A DNA stretch of 64,000 nucleotides from Eopsaltria australis (Eukaryota; Chordata; Aves; Passeriformes; Petroicidae), in contig JAVTVJ010000542.1 of the NCBI GenBank assembly GCA_034509425.1, positions 1,178,001-1,242,000 of the forward strand, given 5' to 3'. Below the pieces are notes generated by a model that saw only the letters and a list, made by a program, of their open reading frames with translations, made no database searches and was not told where the DNA came from. The position numbers and the translations under genes are program-made. Within the stretch, counting starts at the first letter, position 1. Every line of letters starts with the position of its first letter. Below are positions 32,986 to 47,686 of this stretch, in pieces.

Positions 32986-33262
32986 AGGGAGGGAAGGAAG
33001 GAGGGAAGGAAGGAGAGAAGGAAGGAAGGAAGGAAGGAAGGAAGGAAGGAAGGAAGGAAGGAAGGAAGGAAGGAAGGAAGGAAGGAAGGAAGGAAGGAAG
33101 GAAGGAAGAAGGGAAGGGAAGGAAAGGAAAGGAAAGGAAAGGAAAGAAGTGAAGGAAGGAAGGAAGGAAGGGAAAGGAAAGGAAAGGAAAGGAAAGGAAA
33201 GGAAAGGAAAGGAAAGGAAAGGAAAGGAAAGGAAAGGAAAGGAAAGGAAAGGAAAGGAAAGG
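32986..33262 (+). repeat. GGAA and GGAAA microsatellite
   Basis: A long purine array. It begins with imperfect GGGAAGGAAGG, then near-pure (GGAA)n to about 33107, then mixed, then pure (GGAAA)n from about 33172 to 33262. It is fully polypurine on the + strand, about 0.6 kb before the CpG island of CIRBP. GGAA arrays are potential ETS-factor binding platforms. Confidence 0.97.
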
Positions 33263-33880
33263 TGCAAACTCCTGCTATGAACTGCAACATGAATTACAAG
33301 GAATTTCTGGAGGCAGAGCCAATGTCCTGGGACAGGGGACACAGAGTGACCTCTGATGTGTCCAGTGCTGTCCTGGGACCCAGGACACACACGGTGACAC
33401 CACAGCCCCGTCGTTGCCGTGTTTCCTTCCCGCTGCTGTTCCCTCCCATGCATCTCCTCCTCTCCAATCGATTTCTTCACAAGCATCTCCTCCTCTCCGA
33501 TGTTTCCAAACACTTCTGCTGCGTGAGATTGTAATTATTGTACGAAACACTGATTTTTTTTTTATTTTTAGGCCTTTCAAAGCTGTGTAGCCTCACGCTG
33601 AGACACGTCTTTGGCTTTGCCAGTTTCCTCTTTCAATACGGAAGTTTTTACTGCCGAAGGCATTCTCACCTTCATCAAACCTCAGGACGAGCCTTTAAAG
33701 ATTTCAACCTTTGGGAAAACGGACTGAGCAAAGACCTTTACTTTTTGACGAAAACTTTGTCGCTTCGGCTACTTCTCACGGAGCGCGTGTAGGACAACAC
33801 TGCAAGGAGGCGGCTGAAGGGATCATTCCCCACGGCACAGGGAGGAGGGCGGCCACCCCGAGGGCAAGTTCGCGGGGCCA
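33263..33880. other. Gene-free spacer before the CIRBP CpG island
   Basis: Even-GC DNA. An 84-codon open frame at 33538-33792 begins with TTG rather than ATG and has no known similarity, so it is not called. Confidence 0.5.
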
Positions 33881-34250
33881 GGAGCGGGGCGGTGACCGGA
33901 TGGGCCTCAGCGGGAGGAGCCGCCGGGGCCGGCCCGGGGGCAGCGCTCGGCGCCCAAGATGGCGGCGGCCCCTGAGGGAGCCCTTTGTCTGCGGCCGCCG
34001 CCGCAGTGCGAGAAGGGCGCGAAACTGGGCCAGCCTGGACACGCCCCCTCCGCCGGGAGGGGCGGGGCGGCCGCGCCCCCCGCCCAATCAGCGCCCTCCA
34101 CTTCCTTCCCTCTCACAGGGGCGCTCCCGCCCGCCTCCGCGCGCGCAGCCAATGGGCGCCGCCCGCCGCGCCCCGCCCCCGCGTGGGCGGAGGGGGCGGG
34201 GCCACGCCGCGGTTTTGGTTGCGCGCCCCTCCCTTCGCCCCCCGCCGCGG

Positions 34251-34268
34251 CTCATTAATATTAATGAG
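34251..34268. promoter_or_regulatory. Perfect 18-bp AT-rich palindrome in the CIRBP promoter
   Basis: CTCATTAATATTAATGAG is its own reverse complement and sits in a roughly 75% GC promoter about 160 bases upstream of the inferred start. Paired TAAT cores suggest homeodomain dimers. Confidence 0.85.
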
Positions 34269-34380
34269 ATCCCGCCCAATCGGGTGGTGCGGCGGCGGCA
34301 GCGCTTTGGTGACGCGTGGCCCCGCCCCGCAGCGGGGTTCATCTGCATATTCATGAGATAGGCGGGATGAGGCGCGGGCG

Positions 34381-34388
34381 TTTATAAG
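34381..34388 (+). promoter_or_regulatory. CIRBP TATA-like box
   Basis: TTTATAAG placed about 30 bases before the likely transcription start near 34412 and 80 bases before the exon 1 donor. Confidence 0.55.
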
Positions 34389-34411
34389 GCGCCGCCCCGC
34401 CAGGCTCGCCG

Positions 34412-34466
34412 TACATTTCGCTGAGGCTTTGAAGTGTTCTGTGGACCTCGCACCGCCCGGGCATCG
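34412..34466 (+). other. CIRBP non-coding exon 1
   Basis: A short leader exon ending CATCG|GTGAGC. The next exon starts at 35136 with an AG acceptor (GGCTTGGCAG) and reaches the ATG after six bases. The left boundary is inferred from the TATA-like box. Confidence 0.65.
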
Positions 34467-35141
34467 GTGAGCGCAGTCGCGCGGGGCGGCCGCGGTCGCG
34501 CCGGGTCGGGTGGGCCACAGCGAGCGGAGCCGCGTCCCAGGGGCGCAGGGCCGGGTCCCGCGGGAGGCTGGGCCGCGGCGCCCGAGCCGCCGATCGGTGC
34601 CCTGTGCGGGCACGGGGGCCGCGGCGGAGCGGGCCCGGCTGGGCCGTGTGGGGGAAGGGGCCGCGGCGGGGGGAAAAGCGCGCGCGGAAACAAAATGGCG
34701 ACGGGCCTCGGCCCTGCAAAATGGCGGCGGGCGGGAGGGAGGGGGCGGCGCTGCGCGGGGACGGCCGGTAGGGGGCGCGGCGGGGCGCGCATGCGCGCTG
34801 GGCCCGGAGGGGCGGGGGCCGGGACCGGGGGTCTCACCGGGGGCGGGCGGGACCGGACCGGACCCGACCCCGGGTTCTGCCGAGGCCCGGCCGCGATGCT
34901 GCTCCCGTGCCCCGGGTTCTGAGCCCCGCGGAGCCCCCGGTGGGCTCTCTCTCACAGCCACCCTGAGGGAGATGCTGTGCCACTTACGGCTTGGGTTCAG
35001 AGGTGCATAAGCTGTCCGGGAGTGTGAGATCACATCGGTGTTGTTATGGGTGCTGCTAGAAGGATTTAATCTTTCAGACCTGGCGGGGATTTGTGGGTGT
35101 TTTGAGTCGCTGACTCGGTTCTGTTGGCTTGGCAGGTCAGA

Positions 35142-36731
<1,590 letters not shown>

Positions 36732-37495
36732 AAATCCTTCCTGACTCAAGATCGTCCTTCCAATGGCTGTATTTATAAAGATTTTTGGAGCTTCGCTGAA
36801 ATGGTTATTGTGTAGTACATCTACTTGTATTTTCACTTTTGTAGTATTATCAGTTCTGATCTTGTCATACACAGCCTGGCAGCTTCTGAGACGAGACTGT
36901 CTGATTAGACTGTCTTGGAGAAAGCTCTGCTTTCAAGTGGTTTTAATCTTCTTTTGAAAGCACTTCAGATTTTATTTTATCCTCCATGAATGAGCCAAGG
37001 TGTTTGTTTTTTTTGGTATTTTTTTTAAAGTTGGGGCCCCAATTCAGTTTCTTTTGAGCTAGAAAGGACCTTGTACCAATGTTCACTGGAAGCTGAACAA
37101 GCTGTGGACTTTTTTTTTCTTTTTTCTTTTTTTTTTTTTTTTTTTTTTTCAAGTGCATTACCTTCGTTTTTTGTAACATTCCTTTAGTGTAGCAAGGTAG
37201 GAATGCAGCCTGGGTTCCGTTGGAAGGCAAACCACCTTGATATATCTAAAGAGAAACGTGCTTGTATGTTCAACCCGCATAACGGTATTTTTACTGTTGT
37301 AACGATGTAAATGACCCAGAACTAGACTTGCAAACTTACCATAAAGAGGTTCTTGAAAATGTTTATTTATATTGTCCTTTTTTACTGGAAGAAATATGCA
37401 TATTCCATTGCTGTTGTATTTGAAGTGGTAAAGGATTCCTGTATACAGTTTTCTTTGGCTTTACGAAGCCTATTAAAAGACCGTCTGAAATGAAC
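36732..37495 (+). other. CIRBP 3' UTR
   Basis: About 0.76 kb, AT-rich, with a long T run at 37110-37149, ending after ATTAAA at 37472-37477. Confidence 0.75.
37472..37477 (+). terminator. CIRBP poly(A) signal
   Basis: ATTAAA, the commonest variant signal, in AAGCCTATTAAAAGACC near the end of the AT-rich 3' UTR. The cleavage site is expected near 37490. Confidence 0.65.
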
Positions 37496-38640
37496 TCTGC
37501 TCCTGACATTTACATTTCATTGCACAACACAACCCTTGGAGACGAAGAACAGTCTTTGGGAGCGAGAGAGGAGGAGATCAGGGACAGTGGCAGAGCCAGC
37601 CGGGTGATTGCCCGGGCGCTGGAATTTAAATCCTTAAATCGGTCTTGACATCCTGAATTGGCCAACAAACGTCACATAAAACAGTCAAAACTTGCTTATA
37701 GAGGCTGGAAGTACAAACCTGAGGGCGTGCTAGGAGTGAAGCGCAGTCTGAATGCTAGGAAGGATAATGGATGTTTCCTCCAAAGCTGCTGTAGCCTACA
37801 CTGGGAAAGCTGTAGAGAAGAGCCAAGTGCTGTAGTCCCTGGGCTGTTCCCTGCGTGCCGAGCGCGTGTGCGATGTAGGGGAATGCCGGGCTTAGCTTAG
37901 CTGTGTCATTGCTTACAAGTTCTAAGAATTCTTTGCTAGCAAATGGAAACTGCAGTGTCCTTGGAGAAAAGAAGTGTTGTGCCTCCAACAGAAACCTCTG
38001 AGACGAGAGCTGCTCTCTTGGCTAGTTCATATGTGGAAATAGTCCTGTAATTCGAGGTAACTCCTTTTGCTCATGTCCGCATCCTTCCTCTTGTTGAGAG
38101 CTCATTTGAAAGTCTAATGTACCTGTGAAATATTCCTTTTGACAATTTTGGTCAGCTGCTGGAAAAAAACGTTAACCCATGCCGTATGCAACCTTTGGCT
38201 TGTGGCACACCTTGAGTTCCACAGATCAGAGTTGGGCATGCAGCCGTGTCTTGCTGTAGGTACGGAAGCAAGATGGGAACGAACTCCCTGACTCGATATG
38301 TGTTCATCTATTGAGACTCTTCCTAGACTTCATTAAGTTGCTCACTTTAATTGTAGCTTTCTTTGCCATCCTACTTGTTGCCATTAACTTTTTCCCATGG
38401 CCCACACTTCCTAAGCAGCCATGTCCAAGTGTTAACTCTCTGCTTAGGGGATCCAATCCATGGGCTGGCTGAGCACGGGCAGCAGCCGGCCCGGAACAGT
38501 TTTCCCAGACTGTGCTTTGTGGTGTGATGGGTTCAGCGATGGCTTTGTGAGACCCTCGTGCGCTGTGAGCTGTGTGGGGAGGTTGGGGGCGAGAGCAGCC
38601 TCTGCCCAGGGCTCCTGTTAATGCCTCTCTGCTTTGGCAG
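37496..38640 (+). other. Region between CIRBP and the downstream exon pair
   Basis: Even-GC DNA with no coding exon recognised. If the downstream exons belong to CIRBP, this is intron. Confidence 0.5.
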
Positions 38641-38733
38641 GCTGAAGGGACCCGGCACGCGCCTCGGAGGCCCAGCGGATCCTGAGCGACCAGAGCTGCG
38701 TTCCAGGGATGCAGGAGCGAGTTTGACTACCAG
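38641..38733 (+). other. Candidate alternative CIRBP 3' exon A
   Basis: A 93-base segment bounded by a good acceptor (TCTGCTTTGGCAG) and donor (CCAG|GTAACG). Joined to CIRBP exon 6 (TACG), it reads G then a stop at TGA 38643-38645, giving a protein ending SYDSYG. The stop lies 88 bases before the exon A-B junction, so the product would be an NMD candidate. It could also belong to an independent non-coding transcript. Confidence 0.4.
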
Positions 38734-38871
38734 GTAACGTCCCCTTTCCTGAGCTTTTTTTGTTTGGCTGTGTCCCTGTTCCATAGCCCTGAGCTCTGAG
38801 TGGTCCAACAACCCTTTCCCATTCCTGTGTCTTTATCTGCCAGTTAATTCTCTGTCTCCATTTCATTTCAG

Positions 38872-39005
38872 CACTGAGACACGCCAGAGAAGAGAGACGG
38901 ACAGACACTGGAGTGGGGAGATGAAGAGCTCAGAGCAGTGGTGTTGCTTGTTTTTTCATGAACCAAGTCAATCAACCAAGTCAGAATAAAATACTGACAT
39001 GTGGA
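38872..39005 (+). other. Candidate alternative CIRBP 3' exon B with poly(A) signal
   Basis: Begins after a strong acceptor (TCCATTTCATTTCAG) and contains AATAAA at 38985-38990, so it looks like a terminal exon. It has no open frame of note. Confidence 0.4.
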
Positions 39006-40250
39006 TAAAAAAAACCAAACCTCTGTGGTACTTTTTGTGGGAAACAGAGTATTTTTGTCAAAAGTATTTATCTGGTACACAGCCCAGTTCAGAGCACAGC
39101 ACAAATCACACTGCTGTGGTGCTTGGAGGTGGACACACTCAGCTCCGAGCTGATTGATGCCTGATCCTCACAGAAGATGAGGTCTTGTTGCTGGTTAAAT
39201 CCCCAAAATGTGGCAGCTCAACACTAATGAGGATTTGTCTTTTGAGAGGCTGACACTGAATGTGTTCCTGGCAGCAGATGGCAGGGTGAGAGCAATAGGA
39301 GTTTTTGATGATCTCAGCTGCTCCTGCCCATTTTTTTCTGTTAATAGTTGATTGCTTCATCCTGCCCTTTTCTCCCATTTTTTTAAACTGATAAATTCAG
39401 AATTTGGTGATGGGCTCACTCAGGAGCCCTGAGGACTTGCTGCTCAAGAGCCATGAGTTCCCAATTTCCCAGAGAGATCAGAGTCTCCAGATACTCCTGC
39501 CTGCAGGAGGGGATTATTGAGCTCATTTCACAAAACCTACTTTTCCTCCTTTAACCTTTTTCAAATTATCTAAGTGAACAGCACTTAAAAAAAAGCAATC
39601 AGCCATGACACACTTCTGGGGGTTGTATTGAGCAATTCACCAGTGAGGATTTGTGCATGTTAATACAGGAGGATATTAAATATAATGAAAGCTGAGGAGT
39701 GTGTGAAGTCTTTGCTGATAAAAATGCAGTCAGGTGAGGCTTAAATGAATTCAGGCTGAAAATACTTACAAATAATGCTTTGTAAGAACCTCCCTAAATA
39801 GGATGCTTTAGACGCATGAACAGGTGCAAAAATAGAGCCTGGTTGGAGGTGCTGTTATTTTTAGCATTGCTAATTATGGCACTGAGTTAATGATCTCTTG
39901 CTGGGATGGGTGAGGGAATCGCTGGATCCAGGGGCTGGATGTGGAGCCCAGTGGCGTCATCGGGAAGGTGTTTGGGTGCCCTGGGTCTGACGTGAGCTCG
40001 GGTGACCCAGTTTTAGCCAAAAATCCCTTTTTTTTTAGAGTAAGCCCTGTGTGTCCAGGCGGCTTGAGCCGTTCCCTGAGGAAAAATGGGGGAGTGGAGC
40101 AGGGTTCAAGGGCGGTGACTGAGCGCTGGTCAGGCGGAAATGTCTGCAGAGGAAAAAGCTGGGGGATAGAAATTGTCAAAATTCCCAAAAAGCAAAAAAT
40201 GCTCTAAATGCTATTTCCAGCTGTGTTCGCCCTGGGGCGGGAGTGGCCGC
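39006..40250. other. Gene-free AT-richer spacer
   Basis: No coding exon recognised and no clear repeat. Contains several TAAT-type segments around 39650-39890. Confidence 0.5.
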
Positions 40251-40570
40251 CGTGAGGGGGGAATGATAACCCTGAGGGGGAAATGGCGGCTCTGGGGGAG
40301 AAGGCCCTGCTGTGAGGGGAAAGCGGCGATACTGAGGGAGAAATGATGACCCTCGGGGGGAAATGGTGGCCTTGAGAGAGGAAGGACGACCCTGAGGGGG
40401 AAATGGTGGCGTTGAGGGAGGAAGGACAACCCTGAGGGGGAAATGGCGTCTCTGAGGGAGAAATGAGAGTCCTCAAAGGGCAATGGCGGCCCTGAGGGAG
40501 GAAGGATGACCCCGAGCGGAAAATGGCGTCTGTGACGGACGGGGTGTTGCAGTGAGGGAGAAATGGCGGC
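40251..40570 (+). repeat. 20-bp minisatellite upstream of FAM174C, about 16 copies
   Basis: The unit, roughly CCTGAGGGGGAAATGGCGGC, repeats with an exact 20-base period; aligned AAATGG or GAAGGA cores fall every 20 bases. At least three units carry AATGGCGGC, the YY1 core. The array ends about 230 bases before the FAM174C start codon and so probably overlaps its promoter. Confidence 0.9.
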
Positions 40571-40796
40571 CCCGCCGAGGTGGCCGCAGCCCGCGAGGGG
40601 ACAACAACGACCCTGAGGGCGAAATGTCGGAGCTCCGCGGCGGCTCCGTGACGGGGTCACGGCCGGCCCGGAACGGCACAGCCCCGGAACCCGCGAGCGG
40701 ATCCGCGGGGCCCGGGCGGTGCCTACGCCGAGCGCACCGTCCCGCCGCCTTCCTGCGGCCGCCGCTCCCGCTCCGCCGCCCCGGCCCGGCCCGGCC

Positions 40797-42451
<1,655 letters not shown>

Positions 42452-45400
42452 CTCGGGACCAGCAGCACTGGTGGCCTGGACTGGTGGAGGGTCCGAAATC
42501 CCAGTGGAATCTCCAGTGCTCAAGTTTTGTATCTGCTTACAGTGACTCTTAATTAACAATTCAAGCCCTTCCATAGCTGGGGCAGGGGAGAGGGGACCAA
42601 ACCTGTTTTCTTCACGTGAATTTTTGGGACATTTCTGGGGAAAGATGGGAGCTGTTCACTGCATGGGGAGAGGCTGAGGTAAGGGAGATGCTCCTGGATG
42701 ATTTTCAGCACCTGAAATCCGAGCTCCTGTGCCTCGCATCCCTCTCTCCTTGCCCTGGAAGCATCAGATTCCTTTTCCAGACTGATCCTCTTTCCTTCAT
42801 GCAAGATCAGGTTACTTCTTTGGGAAGTGTCTCTGCAGTCAGCTCCTGTGAGGAGCTGGGAGAGCTCTCGGTGTCTGCTACACGAACAGGGGTGGGAGGG
42901 TGACAGTTCAGACACAACAGCTTTGGGAATGAGCTAAATGAGGATTGCAGGATTAGCAATTACTGGGATAATCCGGGTCATTCATGGGTTTCCAGACGAG
43001 TTTACAAACGAAAGGGGCCACAACCCAAAGAAATATTTCTCCAAAAGGGCTGAGAGTGCCTGGACTCTGCCCAGCCCCAGTCATGTGTTCACCAGGGCCA
43101 CTTGTGACATCTGCCAAGCTCTGGATTTTGAGATACCTGAGGAAGAGCCAGGTGTGAGCCAGGGAGTGTCCTGGAGCAGCTGATGACTGGAAAAGGGGAA
43201 CCCCAACCCCTCCTGACTGTGATTCAGGGCAGCTCTGGCTGAGTTATCTCCTCTTGAGGACCCTGGAGTTTCACTCCCTCGGCTGGTACTCAGCCAGGAT
43301 CTTTCCTGCAGCCCATTGTTATGTGGATATTTGGGATCTGATATTGTAGGACCAAAGGTGAATGTGTCAGGAGGTTGTTGTTGGGTGGATCTGCTGCTGA
43401 AACAGTGAAATCTGCTCGCCAAGTGCTCCTGTCCCTGGCCTTTCCTTGGAAAGTGGCAGCACATCCTTAAATCCCACTTCCCCCCCCCCAAGCTGGTAGT
43501 GCCTTGGTCTGGAGAACCCGAGGGATTTGCCCTGCGGGCAGGGAGGTCCCTGTGGCACCTTCAGGGTGAATATTTAGAATGTCTTTGGAATGTCTGGCTC
43601 TTGTCCTTTGGCTTGCAAAAATCCCCTGTGGATCAGGGGGCACAGGGGACACTTGGAGAAGGGGCAGGGATGTGCTGATCAGGGAGAGGCTGGGGCTGCT
43701 CCGGGATGCCCTGAGGCAACAGAGGAAGTGCTGTGACCCTGGTGTGATCCTGTGCAAGTGGCCACGTTTGTCTGTTCAGGACAGGTGAGGTTTCCTGGAG
43801 AAATCCCACCCCCCTTGGCAGCTCCGTCTCAACGTGCACGAAGGATTTTAAAATACAGATACAGATTTATTTTTAGTAATGCCACCGTGTGCACACAGTG
43901 CTTGGGTATGCCCTGTTTTCCTGTTGTTTGGATCGTGCCTGGCCGTGTTTTGGGGTGTTCTCTGCTTGCTGTAGCTGCTGCAGGTGGGAGCAGGCAGAGG
44001 TTCCGTGTGGGAATTGCTGGGATGGCTCCACCCGGCTGCAGCTCCCCTGGGGATGATCAGAGCGCTGTGATCCATGGTCAGGGATCTCTCTTGATCCTGC
44101 AGGGCCGCATGTGTTGGTAATTCCCTGGCTCTTCAATTCCCTCTGGAAAGTTGTTCCTTGTGCTTTTGGAGCCAGATGAGCCCGACTGTCCCAATCCACT
44201 GCCAAGCTCAATGTTTGACCAACACATTCCTCATCCTTTACCTGGAGTGATGAACTTTAGGCTCCCCTCTTGTTGGGCTTTGCAATTCTCAAGTTTCCTC
44301 ACCTTGCAGGAGTGGAGGATTTGTTTGTTGTTAAATGATTTGGATCAGAGGGAACCTCAAGCTGTAGGTCCTGCCCCGAAAATAATTCTGGAATTCATTT
44401 TGGCTGGATCAGGTGTTTGTGTTTGAGTAGGGAAAGGTGTGGAGCAGGTAATGAGGTGCCAACTGTGCTGTCGGTACCAGGGAAGGAAATTGAGGTGCCA
44501 GCCTGGAATTTCTGCACCACATCCATGTTTTCAGAATCTTTCTGGCCAACTTTGAAGGGTTCGGGGTACAAAGTTGTTTGTGGGGCTGTTACTTGTTCTG
44601 GTCCTGTTTGGGCTGGGGACAGTTTGAGCTGAAATCAGGGACCCTGTGGAGCTGCTTCCACTTCCATCCTGCCCCTTGGCAGCAGTTGGCACCTGGATTT
44701 GCCCTTTGCAGACCATGACATTCCACTCTTGAGTCCTTGGAGGCCTTTTCTAAGAGGAGAAAACCAAGTGACAGAGCTGAGACTCCTTGGGGTGCTCAGC
44801 ACGATCCTGTTTCTCCGGGCAGAATCAACTGGAGCTGTCACTTCTGCAGTGCCAGGCCAGGGCAGGTGTTTTTGGGGTGGATCCTGCAAATAACAGCAGC
44901 TTTGAACACCTCACGTGACATTTCCACAAAGGAGCAGTTCAGGTGTTCCTTCCATTACTCTTTCAGCTCCTCCATGTGTATTTCATACCCTCATTTTAGG
45001 TCTCTGCATCAGTTGGATCTTCCAGGAGCTTTCTAGTTTTAGTTTTTCAGGCTAAACAAGGGGATGCAAACGGACCTGCCCATGCCTGGCCCTGGGCAGG
45101 CTGAGGCCTCACCAGCCACTGCTGCACTTTCCTTTCTCCTGGATGAATCAGGGTGTTGGTGAAGGCTCCGTGTTCCCGTTGGTCTGCAGGATTCCTGCTC
45201 ATCCCAGCCAAAAGGAGCCGATGGACCACGACCTGTGGCAGTCACCACCTGTGTGTGTCACGAGCGACTACAGCGGTCTGTTCTGGATCAAGCCAAAGCC
45301 AATTTTCCAAAGTTTACATAATCCTCTGTCATCTTGGGAGGCTTTATGGGATGCTCTGCTGCTGCTGCTGACCTGCCCAAACTGACTGGGCCATCTGGAG

Positions 45401-45855
45401 GGTTAATGGGATCCGTGGGAGCGGGGTGAGATCGGCTCTGTTGGTTTTGTTCTGTGCCTGGAAGTGCTGGGAGAGGGGCCTGTGGTGGGAGCCCCCGAGT
45501 CAATAAACAGCACTTGAGCACGTTGTTGTCTGAGCTCCCCAAGGAGCAGCTCGTGTTTCACCCTCCTGGAACTGCTGATTTATCTTTGAACAGCCCCGGC
45601 CCTGTATTGATCCATGGTTTTTCTGATCCATGGTTTTCCTGTTGTTGCAGCATCCCCCCTCCCTTGTACCTGGAACCACTGGAATGAATCATTCCAGCCC
45701 ACCCATCCCTCCCTGCTGTGTGCAGCCCGTAGGATGAGCCTGCTGTGGTGGGCTCATGGATTTATGGAGTCTTTCCTCTTGCCCTGCTCCCACTCACAGG
45801 ACAGTGACCCTGTCCCTCCGTGTGCTCCCAGGGCTGCTGCTCACCTTGTGTCCCG
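42452..45855 (+). other. FAM174C long 3' UTR and flank, end not defined
   Basis: No coding exon recognised. The first canonical signal after the stop is AATAAA at 45502-45507, with ACGTTGTTGTCTG shortly after, so the long isoform could have a 3-kb 3' UTR. An earlier non-canonical site is also possible. Confidence 0.4.
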
Positions 45856-46012
45856 TTCGGAAGTGTCCAAGGCCAGATTGGATGGGACTTGGAGCAACCT
45901 GGTCTTTGGAAGGTGTCCCTGCCCATGGCAGGGGGTGGAATGAGATGAGCTTTAAGGTCTCTTTCAGCCCAAACCATTCCATGGCTCCATGATTCTCCGT
46001 GATTCTCTGGGT
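45856..46012 (+). mobile_element. CR1 LINE 3' tail fragment (+)
   Basis: Ends with the CR1 3' UTR signature: GTGTCCCTGCCCATGGCAGG, then a TTTAAGGTC segment, CCCAAACCATTCCATG and GATTCT repeats. Preceded by GAAGTGTCCAAGGCCAG. Truncated at the 5' end and non-coding. Confidence 0.9.
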
Positions 46013-46171
46013 TGGTTTTGGTTTTCTGAAGTCTCTGAAGCTGTTCTCACATTAATCCCTTTTCTCATACAGAAGACCAAATAAGGTCCCTGTGAGGCCA
46101 ATTCGGGCCTCTCCACAGCAGCAGAGCCAAATTCCATTTTGTTTATTTGGGAGTGAGGAAGGAGAGGCTGT

Positions 46172-46530
46172 TCCTGAATCATGGAATCTCCTGAGCTGGA
46201 AGGGACTCACAGGGATCATCGAGTCCAACTCCCAACCCTGCACAGGCACCCCAACCATCCCACCCTGTGCATCCCTGGGAGCACTTCCCAAACACTGCTG
46301 GAGCTCTGGCAGCCTCGGGGCTGGGGCCATTCCCTGGGGAGCCTGGGCAGTGCCCAGCACCCTCGGGGGGAAGAAACTTTTCCTGATCTCCAACCCTAAA
46401 CCTCCCCTGACACAGCTCCAGCCGTTCCCTCGGGTTCTGTCCCTGGTCCCAGAGTGCTGCCCCTCGGGAGGCTCCCCCGAGTCTCCTCCAGGCTGAAACG
46501 GGAATGTCCCGGCCCCTCCCTGCAAGGAAT
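46172..46530 (-). mobile_element. CR1 LINE fragment (-)
   Basis: Starts with the reverse complement of the CR1 terminus (GAATCATGGAATC, then GCTGGAAGGGACTC and GATCATCGAGTCCAACTCCC). It continues through a typical CR1 segment (AGAAACTTTTCCTGATCTCC). It is in opposite orientation to the fragment just upstream. Confidence 0.9.
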
Positions 46531-47349
46531 TAGTTCCAGAACAAAACCAAGGGTGTGCCCTGACTCTCACATCTGCTTCTCATCCTTCTCATTCCGCTTG
46601 TGTGGATCAGTGGCACTGAGAAAACAGCAGCCGTGTTCCCCCTGTGCCACTCTGCCACCCTGCCCTGGGCCGTGTCCCCGTGTCCTGGCTGCTCCTGTCC
46701 TGGAGCAGCCAAGGAGGGAAGAGGGATTTGTTTGCTCCTCGATTTACCCTCGTTGCTGGTGGGGTTCTGGGGGGCAGCGGGGTCGGGCCACACCAGGAGC
46801 TGGGGCACAGGGGATCCCTGTAGGTGGCACTCACAGACCAGATTTGTGGCTGCCGGGGCACTGCCGGCACCTGGGGAAGCTGCAAATAAATCCTGGCGCC
46901 TTGAAAGGCAAATCTTCCTCCAGCAGCTGTCTGGAACGAGCTGGAAATGCCCTTTGGGGGCTGTGTCTCTCTTGGCCTCGGGGTGAGGGAGCTGCAGGTT
47001 TTGGGGTGGCTCCTGGGGAGCTTTTGGGGGCTCTCTCTCAGGGGAGTGTCCCTCCCAGCAGCAGGGGAGGGTCTAGCCCTGGCTCCATCTCAGCTGGGTT
47101 TCACCTGGCCCTGTCAGGACTTGTTTGGGAAAGATTTTTGTCATTCTGGGCCTGACAAGGTTTCGGGATGCCCTGGTTTGATGGAGTGAAGCCACCGGCT
47201 CCAGCACAGACATGAACACCCAGCCCTGGCACGGCATCGCCCTGGGGGCATCCTGGCTTTCCTGGGCCAAATTAACTGCAGTGTTAATGAACTAACAGAG
47301 AGCATTCCCCGTGCAGCAGAACGGGCAGGAAAACATCACCGTGTCTGGT
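46531..47349. other. Gene-free spacer
   Basis: No exon or clear repeat recognised. An AATAAA at 46885-46890 has no associated gene. Confidence 0.5.
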
Positions 47350-47598
47350 TAGATTTGATATGAGGGAAAATTCCTCCCCCGAAAGGAAGGGATCCAGGGA
47401 AAGGACAGGCTGCCCAGGGCAGTGGTGGTGTCACCATCCCTGGAAGTGTCCAAAAACCCCTGGAAGTGTTCAAAAAACCCCTGGAAGTGGCACCTGGTGG
47501 CACGGTTTAGTGCTGGCCTTGGCAGTGCTGGGGGAACAGTTGGACCTCATGATCTCAGGGGTCTTTTCCAACCTAAAAAATTCCACGATTCTGTGCTT
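47350..47598 (+). mobile_element. CR1-like LINE 3' tail (+)
   Basis: Contains GGCTGCCCAGGGCAGTGGTG, CCTGGAAGTGTCC, CTCATGATCTCAGGGGTC and TTTTCCAACCTAAAAAATTC, the 3' end layout of a CR1 subfamily. A short internal triplication of CCCTGGAAGTG is present. Confidence 0.85.
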
Positions 47599-47686
47599 TT
47601 CAGCTCCGTCTGCGTGCGGCGCTGGGAGCTGCCACAGGATGTGAACCAAGCGCTTGTTCCTTTTCAGGCTCAGGGGGCTGTTACCC

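Larger units (their letters stand above)
33880..34930 (+). promoter_or_regulatory. CIRBP CpG-island promoter
   Basis: Dense CpG island with three CCAAT boxes (near 34083, 34150 and 34276). YY1-type AAGATGGCGGC lies near 33956, with two AAAATGGCG motifs in intron 1 (near 34692 and 34717). There is a perfect 18-bp palindrome (34251-34268), a POU-like CTGCATATTCATGAG (34343-34357) and a TATA-like TTTATAAG at 34381-34388. The last places the main start near 34412. The YY1 motif at 33956 may mark an upstream or divergent start. Confidence 0.75.

Noticed and set aside
32986..33280. Open frames across the GGAA array, for example Lys/Glu/Gly-rich or Phe/Ser/Leu-rich peptides
   Set aside because: Microsatellite translation on either strand; not genes.
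33538..33792. 84-codon frame before the CIRBP island
   Set aside because: Begins with TTG, not ATG, and has no recognised homology or exon signals.
40719..40796. N-terminal extension of FAM174C
   Set aside because: It starts at GTG and is Pro/Ala-rich; the signal peptide begins directly at the ATG at 40797, which fits the family.
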